NCBI GenBank assembly: GCA_026393985.1
Contig: JAPKZB010000083.1
Coordinates: 1 to 39,203, forward strand
Length of the DNA stretch: 39,203 bases
DNA from: Acidobacteriota bacterium
GTDB lineage: Bacteria; Acidobacteriota; Terriglobia; Bryobacterales; Bryobacteraceae
Reading direction: 5' to 3'
How positions within the stretch are numbered: the stretch's first letter is position 1; the number at the start of each line of letters is the position of its first letter. Below the pieces are notes generated by a model. The model searched no databases, was not told the origin of the DNA, and worked only from the letters and a program-made list of their open reading frames with translations. Below are positions 31,576-39,203 of the stretch, in pieces. The position numbers were made by a program, and so were the translations under genes.

Positions 31576-33395
31576 GGCACCGGCAGCGAGAGGGTGAAGC
31601 AGGAGCCGGCGCCCGGCTCGGAAGTGACCTCGATGCGTCCGCCGTGGAGTTGGACGATCTGTTGCACGATGGACAGTCCGATACCGGTGCCGACCTCGCC
31701 GGACTGTTCGGCGCGGGTGGTGCGGTAGAACCGGGTGAACAGTTTTTTGAGTTCGGCCGGGCTCATGCCCATGCCCTGGTCGCGGACGGCGATGGCGAGG
31801 CGGCCGGGTGCGGCGGTGGCTGAGAGTTCGACGCGCGTGTCGGGCGGCGAGTACTTAACGGCATTCGTCAGTAAGTTGTAGAGTGCGTATTCGAGTAACT
31901 CGCGGTCGCCCTGCAGGGTGAGTTCGGGCGCGGCGAGGAAGTCGAGGGCGATGTTCTTGCGTTCGGCGAGGGGGCGGGCGCGGTCGAGGCAGACGTTGAG
32001 CAGGGCGGGGACGGGGACGGGGTCCTGTTTGAGCTGCATCTGCCCGGCGCCGAGGCGCTCGACGTCGAGGAAGGTTTGGATCATGCGGGCGAGGCGTTTC
32101 GATTCGCTGTTGATCTGGGCGGCGAGTTGCTTTTGCTTTTCCTCGGTGAGTTTGTAGCGGCCCATGAGTTCGCTCGAGCCCTGGATGGCGGTGAGCGGGG
32201 TGCGCATTTCGTGGGTGACGAATTGAATCGCCTGCTGGTAGCGGGCGCGTTCGCCTTCGGCGGTGGCGAGGGCGAGGCGCGTCGAGAAGTATTGCCAGGC
32301 GGCGGCGACGACGACGGCGAACCAGGCGGCGAGCATGGGCGCGACGTGGGAGAAGACAATGCCGGCCATGAAGAAGATATGCGGGATGAGATGGGCGATG
32401 CCGAGCAGGGCGGCGGCGAGGCTGTAGGCGGGCAGGCCGGTGAAGCGCCGGAAGATGAGGGCGGCGCCAGCGACGAGGGCGACCGAGAGGAGCAGGATGA
32501 GCGAGGGCGCGGCGTCGGTGAGGAACTGGCCGGTGGCCATGGTTTCGTAGGCGTGGGCGTGGATTTCGACGCCGGGCATGGGCTGCAGCGTGGTGTAGGG
32601 CGTCATGAGGCGGTCGCGAACGGCCGATTGGGAGGTGGCGCCGACGAAGACGACTTTGCCGCGGAAGGCTTGGGCGAGGGCGGGGTTGGCCAGCAGGGCT
32701 TTGACGGTGACGTGCGGGATGCGGGAGGTTTCGTTGTCGTCGGGCGGGAGGTAGCGGATACGCATGAGACGGCCGCCGGCGAGGGAGGCCGGGATGAGGA
32801 CGCCACCCACTTCGAGGTCGGAGGGGGATTCGGTGACCGGGCCGCCGCCGGAGGCGAGGCGGAAGGCTTCGAGCGAGAGCGCCCAGAGGCGCCGTCCGGC
32901 GGCGCGTTTTTCGAGGGGCATGGCGCGGGACATGTCGTCGCGGGAGTCGGGGTCGGCGTGGACGTGGCCGAGGGCGGGGGCGACCTTGCGGAAACGCTCC
33001 TGCGGGAGTTCCCAGCCGTCAGCGGGGGTGAGGACGGCGGGCAGGACGACGTGGGGGAGCAGAGGTTGGAGGGCGTCGTCGTCGGCGGGGTCGCCGGGGT
33101 CAGCGAGGACGACGTCGAGCGCGATGGCTTTGGGTTGGGCCGCGACGACAAGGGCCAGCGATTGCGCGAGGGCGGCGCGCAGTTTGCCGACGCCACCGAT
33201 GGATTTATAGGACGCGTCGTCGATGGCGAGGACGACCGAGGAGGTGGGCCAGGGGGCGGGGCGGTGGAGGCGGTAGGTCCAGTCGAGGGCGTAGTTGTCG
33301 AACTGGGCGCCGAGCGGGGCCCAGGCGACGAGCAGGGCGAGCAGGCCCGCGGCGGCCAGGGCGAGCCAGTAGCCGGTGCTACGGTTTACGGTCAT
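31572..33395 (-). CDS. CHASE2-domain sensor histidine kinase
   Basis: This 607-residue membrane kinase has an N-terminal helix (about 9-28), then an extracytoplasmic CHASE2 sensor domain (about 30-295). Three hydrophobic segments follow (about 298-370), then a dimerisation domain with His395 (FVTHEMRTPL) and an ATPase domain with N box NLLTNAVKYS (507-516), DQGMG (539-543) and GTGIGLS (569-575). All catalytic motifs look intact. I chose ATG 33395; it overlaps the preceding aminopeptidase gene by 17 bp, and a longer frame would only extend through it. No response regulator gene is adjacent, so its partner is elsewhere. Because the coupled gene is an exported X-Pro aminopeptidase-like protein and the convergent one a wall peptidase, an envelope signal is plausible. 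Confidence 0.94.
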   Translation of the reverse strand: MTVNRSTGYWLALAAAGLLALLVAWAPLGAQFDNYALDWTYRLHRPAPWPTSSVVLAIDDASYKSIGGVGKLRAALAQSLALVVAAQPKAIALDVVLADPGDPADDDALQPLLPHVVLPAVLTPADGWELPQERFRKVAPALGHVHADPDSRDDMSRAMPLEKRAAGRRLWALSLEAFRLASGGGPVTESPSDLEVGGVLIPASLAGGRLMRIRYLPPDDNETSRIPHVTVKALLANPALAQAFRGKVVFVGATSQSAVRDRLMTPYTTLQPMPGVEIHAHAYETMATGQFLTDAAPSLILLLSVALVAGAALIFRRFTGLPAYSLAAALLGIAHLIPHIFFMAGIVFSHVAPMLAAWFAVVVAAAWQYFSTRLALATAEGERARYQQAIQFVTHEMRTPLTAIQGSSELMGRYKLTEEKQKQLAAQINSESKRLARMIQTFLDVERLGAGQMQLKQDPVPVPALLNVCLDRARPLAERKNIALDFLAAPELTLQGDRELLEYALYNLLTNAVKYSPPDTRVELSATAAPGRLAIAVRDQGMGMSPAELKKLFTRFYRTTRAEQSGEVGTGIGLSIVQQIVQLHGGRIEVTSEPGAGSCFTLSLPVP

Positions 33396-34623
33396 GGCGC
33401 ATGGCTTTTTCGACGGCTTCCGGTTCGCGCGGGAGCGCTTTTGAAAGGAGTTCGCCACCCGTGGGGGTGACGAGCACCATGTCTTCGATGCGCACGCCGA
33501 GCGACTCTTCCGGGATGTAGATGCCGGGTTCGATGGTGATGACCATGCCGGCTTCGAGTGGGGTTTCCGGCGGGCCAGGGTCGTGGACTTCGAGGCCGAT
33601 GTGGTGGCCGAGGCCGTGGGTGAAGTATTTGCCGTAGCCTTTGGCTTCGATGACGTCGTAGGCGATCTTATAAAGCGATTTCTCGCCGGTTTTGGCGAGG
33701 GTCATGCCGGGCCGGACGGCGGCGATGGCGGCGCGTTGGGCGGCGAGGACGATCTCATAAATTTCGCGCTGCCGGGCGCTGAACTTGCCGTTGACGGGGA
33801 CGGTGCGGGTGATATCGGCGGCGTACATGCCGCATTCGGCGCCGACGTCCATGAGCAGGACTTCTCCCGCGTCCATTCGGCGGTCGTTTTTGGCGTAGTG
33901 GAGGATGGTGGAGTTGCGACCGGAGCCGACGATGGGGGGATAGGCGTTGCGTTCGCAGCCGCGTTCGGCGTAGGCGTTGACCATGGTGGCGCCGATTTGA
34001 TATTCGAACAGGCCGGCGGTGGCACGGCGCCAGGCGGCGCGGTGGGCGTCGAGGGTGACGTCGACCGAGGCGCGGAGCAGGCTGATTTCGGCCGGCGATT
34101 TGCGCATGCGCAGGGGGAACAGGAACGGGGCGGCGTTGTCGAGTTTGCGTTCGCCAGCGAGGCGGCGGAGCAGGTCAGGGCGGTTGAAGTCGATGAGGCC
34201 GTAGATTTTCGGGGCGGTTTCGAGGGCAGTGTAGAAGGTGACTTCGAGTTTGGGGGCGGGCAGGACCTGGGCGACGCCGGTGCGCGCGGGGGCGGCGGGG
34301 TCGGTGGGGTTGAGTTTTTTGCCGGTGTAGCGCTCGTTGACCTCGGAGGGGGCCGGGAGGAAGAGGTACTCGGCGGTGGGGGTGAGCAGGAGCGTGGCGC
34401 CGGGGTCGGTCCAGCCGGTGAGGTAGAAGAAGTTGGGTTCCTGGAAGAAGCGGTTGCGGAGGTCGCCGCGTTCGGCTTCGGTGGCGCCGAACAGGATCAG
34501 GACGGCTTTGTCTTTGCTGAGACGTTCGCGCACGGCGGCGCGGCGGGTGCGATATTCGTCGACGGGGACGGCGGCGGGGAGGAGGGTGGCGAAGAGAAGC
34601 AGAAGGGCGGCGGTCGCCTGCAT
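33379..34623 (-). CDS. Exported M24 family X-Pro aminopeptidase-like peptidase
   Basis: This 414-residue metallopeptidase has a signal peptide (MQATAALLLLFATLLPAAVP), then an N-terminal aminopeptidase P-like domain (about 20-165) and the pita-bread catalytic domain. The five metal ligands are present: Asp259 (LLMDVGAE), Asp270 (ADITRTVP), His340 (HGLGHHIG), Glu365 (TIEPGIY) and Glu380 (RIEDMVL). It should remove N-terminal residues before proline from periplasmic peptides. The similarity to PepP is clear, but the leader sets it apart, so no symbol is given. A TATACT box (34636-34631) lies 7 nt before the ATG. The gene is followed by the CHASE2 kinase with a 17-bp overlap. Confidence 0.93.
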   Translation of the reverse strand: MQATAALLLLFATLLPAAVPVDEYRTRRAAVRERLSKDKAVLILFGATEAERGDLRNRFFQEPNFFYLTGWTDPGATLLLTPTAEYLFLPAPSEVNERYTGKKLNPTDPAAPARTGVAQVLPAPKLEVTFYTALETAPKIYGLIDFNRPDLLRRLAGERKLDNAAPFLFPLRMRKSPAEISLLRASVDVTLDAHRAAWRRATAGLFEYQIGATMVNAYAERGCERNAYPPIVGSGRNSTILHYAKNDRRMDAGEVLLMDVGAECGMYAADITRTVPVNGKFSARQREIYEIVLAAQRAAIAAVRPGMTLAKTGEKSLYKIAYDVIEAKGYGKYFTHGLGHHIGLEVHDPGPPETPLEAGMVITIEPGIYIPEESLGVRIEDMVLVTPTGGELLSKALPREPEAVEKAMRHDRKP

Positions 34624-34637
34624 GGAGTCAAGTATAG

Positions 34638-36375
<1,738 letters not shown>

Positions 36376-36390
36376 GAGTTTTCCCTCCCG

Positions 36391-37791
36391 ATGGCACTGC
36401 GCTTCTATAACTCGCTTTCCCAACACCTAGAACCCTTCTCCCCGCAGGACGGCAGAACGGTGCGGATGTACTGTTGCGGCCCGACTGTTTATCACTATGC
36501 CCACATAGGGAACCTGCGGACGTTCACGTTTCAGGACATCCTGCGGCGCTGGCTGCGGTCTTCCGGCTTCGCGCTGGACAACGTGATGAACATCACCGAC
36601 GTCGACGACAAGATCATCCGGGCGGCGATGGGGCAGGGCAAGACGCTGCAGGAGTACACGGCCGAGTACGAAGCGGCTTTCCTCGAAGACATGGCCACGC
36701 TGCGCCTCGAACGGCCCGAACACGTCGTGCGGGCCACCGAGCACATCGGCGAGATGGTGGAGTTGATTCAGCAACTCGGCGCCAAGGGTTTTACGTATGA
36801 GTCGGACGGGAGCACCTACTACCGGATTGCGCGGTTTCCGGAGTACGGGAAGCTTTCGCACAACGATTTTGGCGGGATGATCGCCGGGGCGCGCGTAGAC
36901 GTCGACGAGTACGACAAAGACGACGCGCGCGACTTTGTGCTGTGGAAGCAGAAGAAAGAGGGCGAGCCGAGTTGGGATACGCCCATCGGAGACGGGCGCC
37001 CGGGCTGGCATATCGAGTGCAGCGCCATGGCGATGAAGTATCTGGGCTCGACGCTCGACATTCACGCCGGCGGCATCGACCTGCAGTTCCCGCACCACGA
37101 AAACGAGATCGCGCAGAGCGAGGCGGTAACCGGCAAGCCGTTTGCGCGCTTCTGGCTGCACGCGGAGCACCTGATTGTCGAAGGGCAGAAGATGTCGAAG
37201 TCGCTCGGCAACTTCTACACGCTGCGGGACCTACTGGCGTTGGGCTACGCGCCCGAGACGGTGCGCTATCTGCTGGCGAGCGTACCGTACCGCAACAAAC
37301 TGAACTTCACGATGGAAGGGGTGAAGGCGGCGGCGACGGCGATTGACCGGCTGCGGAACTTTGAGCTGCGGCTGCGAAGCGAGCGTTTCGCGGACGACAA
37401 GAACGCGGCGGCAACCGAACGGGCCTCGGCGGCCACGGCGCGTTTCCGCGAGGCCATGGACGACGATCTCAACACGGCCGGGGCGTTGGGGGTGATGTTC
37501 GAGTTTCTGCGCGATACGAACTCGGCCATGGACGCCGGCCAGTTCGGGATCGAAAACGCATACGAGGGGCTGGTTTTGCTCGCCCTGTTTGACCGGGTCT
37601 TTGACGTTCTACGGCCGACGGCGACCGCCGGCGGGCTTTCCGATGAAGCGGTCGCCGCACTGGTGGCTGAGCGCGTAGCGGCGAAAAAGGCGCGGAATTT
37701 TGCGCGGGCCGACGAGATTCGCGCCGATCTGGACACGCAAGGCATCGTGCTCGAGGACACCAAAGACGGCACGCGGTGGAAGAGAAAATGA
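36391..37791 (+). CDS. cysS: Cysteinyl-tRNA synthetase
   Basis: CysS attaches cysteine to its tRNA in the cytoplasm. The 466-residue length is typical. The HIGH-like signature is HIGN at 38-41 ([12 protein letters not shown]), preceded by the zinc-site cysteine in MYCCGPTVY (Cys29). The other zinc ligands appear in HIECSAM and [13 protein letters not shown], and KMSKS lies at 267-271. The C-terminal DALR and tail region ends KDGTRWKRK. There is no obvious Shine-Dalgarno before ATG 36391. Its TGA overlaps the ATG of the next gene, so it is translationally coupled to a sulfur amino acid enzyme, which makes metabolic sense. There is no sign of damage. Confidence 0.98.
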   Translation: MALRFYNSLSQHLEPFSPQDGRTVRMYCCGPTVYHYAHIGNLRTFTFQDILRRWLRSSGFALDNVMNITDVDDKIIRAAMGQGKTLQEYTAEYEAAFLEDMATLRLERPEHVVRATEHIGEMVELIQQLGAKGFTYESDGSTYYRIARFPEYGKLSHNDFGGMIAGARVDVDEYDKDDARDFVLWKQKKEGEPSWDTPIGDGRPGWHIECSAMAMKYLGSTLDIHAGGIDLQFPHHENEIAQSEAVTGKPFARFWLHAEHLIVEGQKMSKSLGNFYTLRDLLALGYAPETVRYLLASVPYRNKLNFTMEGVKAAATAIDRLRNFELRLRSERFADDKNAAATERASAATARFREAMDDDLNTAGALGVMFEFLRDTNSAMDAGQFGIENAYEGLVLLALFDRVFDVLRPTATAGGLSDEAVAALVAERVAAKKARNFARADEIRADLDTQGIVLEDTKDGTRWKRK

Positions 37792-38969
37792 AGATTCAAA
37801 CGCAAGCCGTGCACGCCGGAGACCGGAAGAAGGCCGGTGCGCACGTTCCGGTCACCACGCCGATCTACACGGCGGCCAGCTACAGCTACGAGCAAATGGA
37901 GACGACCGACCAGGTTTTCGCCAACGAAGTACCCGGCTACGCCTACGCCCGCTACGACAACCCGACCAACCACGCGCTCGAAGAGTTGCTGACGACGCTC
38001 GAGAACGGCGCCGGGTCGCTTGCCTGCGCCACCGGCATGGCGGCGCTGCAGATTGCGATCGCGACGGCGCTGTTGGACCGAAGCAAGAAGGTGCTGGCGG
38101 CGAGCGCGCTGTACGGGGCGACGATCAACCTGCTGATGAATGTGATGGGTCCGTTTGGCGTGGAGACTTCGTTCGTCGACATCACGAATCCGGAGGCGGT
38201 GAAGGCGGCGATTGAAACCGAAAAGCCCGGCTGCGTGCTGATGGAGACCGTCTCCAATCCCGTCCTGCGGGTGGGACCGCTCGACGAGATTGCGCGCATC
38301 TGCCGCGAGGCCGATGTGCCGCTGATTGTTGATAATACGTTCGCGACGCCGCTACTGGTGCGGCCGCTTGAACTCGGCGCCCACATGGTGGTTCACTCGC
38401 TGACGAAGTATCTGTCGGGTCACGGCGACGTGATGGGCGGGTCGGTGACGGCCGATGAGGCGCACCTGCCCATGCTGCGGCAGATGTCGCGGACGGCGGG
38501 GCCTACGCTGGGTCCGTTTGAGGCCTACCTGTCGATGCGGGGCATCAAGACCTTTCCGCTACGAATGGAGCGGCAGTGCGCGAATGCGGCGGCGGTGGCA
38601 CAGTTTCTGCGGGGGCATGCCCGGGTAGAGCGGGTTTACTATCTGGACGACCCGGCGCATGTCGACGCGGCGACGATTGCGCGCCTGCTGCCGGCGGGGC
38701 AGTTTGGCGCCATGGTGGCGTTTGAGCTGAAAGACGCCGGCACGCCGGAGGTGTTTGCCTTCATGAATCGGCTGCGGCTGGTGGTGAAGGCGACTTCGCT
38801 CGGCGATGTGCATTCGATGATGCTCTACCCGAAGATGGCTTCGCACCGGGACTTGAGCCCCCGGCAGCGGGAGCGAATGGGGATTCGTGATTCGCTGGTG
38901 CGGCTTTCGGTGGGGATCGAGGCGGCCGAGGATATCTGCGCCGATCTGGACCAGGCCCTTCTCTTTTGA
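37788..38969 (+). CDS. Trans-sulfuration PLP enzyme (cystathionine gamma-synthase/lyase family)
   Basis: This 393-residue Cys/Met-metabolism PLP enzyme carries the family segments YAYARYDNPT (51-60), ATGMAALQ, ALYGAT (108-112), VDNTFATPL (Asp182) and the PLP-binding lysine in HSLTKYLSGHGDVMGG (Lys207). It could be cystathionine gamma-synthase, gamma-lyase, O-acetylhomoserine sulfhydrylase or methionine gamma-lyase; motifs alone do not separate these, so no symbol is given. I chose ATG 37788: GGAAGAG lies upstream and the start overlaps the cysS stop as ATGA. GTG 37776 would add four residues. It is the last gene before the repeat array, and its stop lies at the edge of an inverted repeat that could end transcription. 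Confidence 0.93.
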   Translation: MKIQTQAVHAGDRKKAGAHVPVTTPIYTAASYSYEQMETTDQVFANEVPGYAYARYDNPTNHALEELLTTLENGAGSLACATGMAALQIAIATALLDRSKKVLAASALYGATINLLMNVMGPFGVETSFVDITNPEAVKAAIETEKPGCVLMETVSNPVLRVGPLDEIARICREADVPLIVDNTFATPLLVRPLELGAHMVVHSLTKYLSGHGDVMGGSVTADEAHLPMLRQMSRTAGPTLGPFEAYLSMRGIKTFPLRMERQCANAAAVAQFLRGHARVERVYYLDDPAHVDAATIARLLPAGQFGAMVAFELKDAGTPEVFAFMNRLRLVVKATSLGDVHSMMLYPKMASHRDLSPRQRERMGIRDSLVRLSVGIEAAEDICADLDQALLF

Positions 38970-39020
38970 GGAACGCGCACAGCGGACTTACTTCGGCCCG
39001 GCAGGTGGGGCGCGTTCCTC
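38968..39020 (+). terminator. 11-bp inverted repeat at the end of the trans-sulfuration gene
   Basis: GAGGAACGCGC (38968-38978), beginning at the stop codon, is perfectly complementary to GCGCGTTCCTC (39010-39020), with a 31-nt loop. It overlaps the first unit of the tandem repeat, so two alternative folds compete. It may help to end the thiC-cysS transcript, but no T-run follows it directly. Confidence 0.4.
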
Positions 39021-39203
39021 GCCCGTTGGTGCCGTGCCTGCGCGGCCTGTGCGCTTTTTTGAAACCGCGCACAACGGACTCGCTTCGGCCCGGCGGGCGG
39101 GGCGTGTTCCTCGCCCGTTGGTGCCGGGCCTGCGCGGCCTGTGCGCTTTTTTTGGAACCGCGCACAACGGACTCGCTTCGGCCCGGCGGGCGGGGCGTGT
39201 TCC
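38974..39203. repeat. Tandem ~92-bp palindromic repeat, at least 2.5 copies, cut by window end
   Basis: Units begin at 38974, 39066 and 39159 (spacing 92 and 93 bp; the extra base is one T in a T-run). In each full unit GCGCACA near the start pairs with TGTGCGC near the end (38975-38981 with 39048-39054; 39067-39073 with 39140-39146), followed by 6 or 7 T. In unit 2 GGCCCGGC (39087-39094) pairs with GCCGGGCC (39123-39130); unit 1 has a mismatch there. Each unit therefore looks like a nested hairpin plus T-tract, terminator-like. The third unit is truncated by the window edge, so the copy number is unknown. Confidence 0.85.

Noticed and set aside
38974-39203. CRISPR array
   Set aside because: The repeats are ~92 bp and directly adjacent with no variable spacers, and no cas genes are present.

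Overview
The window reads as a chromosomal piece of a high-GC soil-type Acidobacteriota genome, most likely near the Solibacter/Bryobacter lineage. This rests on gene content, not on a database search: three ~1,100-residue Oar-like TonB-dependent receptors with an N-terminal carboxypeptidase-regulatory-like domain and an L/I-P-(L/V)-N-(G/A)-R-N motif, a CRTAC1-type FG-GAP/UnbV protein, a multiheme cytochrome-TPR protein, Tat-exported Gfo/Idh/MocA oxidoreductases, a DUF1080 protein and a CE15-like esterase. No tRNA, rRNA, CRISPR array, insertion sequence or phage gene was seen.

Layout. 1-580: no supported gene, one strong hairpin. 581-7995 (minus): sugar isomerase/epimerase-like protein, alpha/beta hydrolase, esterase-SMP-30 fusion, TonB receptor 1. 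8029-8370 (plus): small exported protein, then convergent Gfo/Idh oxidoreductase (to 9677). 9678-10246: mostly non-coding, with one weak small ORF. 10247-11701 (minus): heptaheme cytochrome with a TPR tail, divergent from TonB receptor 2 (11849-15271). 15262-20951 (minus): an operon of TonB receptor 3, CRTAC1 protein and TPR protein. 21036-24247 (plus): SMP-30 lactonase-like protein and a two-domain CE15-like esterase. 24225-25550 (minus): NtrC-type response regulator. 25634-26239 (plus): DUF1080 protein. 26229-30482 (minus): M81 peptidase, MFS transporter, Gfo/Idh oxidoreductase. 30514-31575 (plus): PG-binding/M15-like peptidase. 31572-34623 (minus): X-Pro aminopeptidase-like protein and CHASE2 histidine kinase. 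34668-38969 (plus): thiC, a methyltransferase-like fragment, cysS and a trans-sulfuration enzyme. 38970 to the end: a ~92-bp tandem palindromic repeat that runs off the window.

How it fits together. The left two thirds look like accessory machinery for finding, importing and processing plant- or microbe-derived glycosides and esters at the cell envelope. Receptors would capture ligands; exported esterases, lactonase-like proteins, oxidoreductases and a putative 3-keto-glycoside hydrolase would act in the periplasm; an MFS permease would import products. The right end is housekeeping (thiamine, Cys-tRNA, sulfur amino acids) next to envelope peptidases and a sensor kinase.

Packing is very tight. 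All five convergent gene pairs overlap by 4 to 23 bp, three gene pairs are joined by ATGA stop/start overlaps, and several divergent starts lie only 31 to 44 bp apart.
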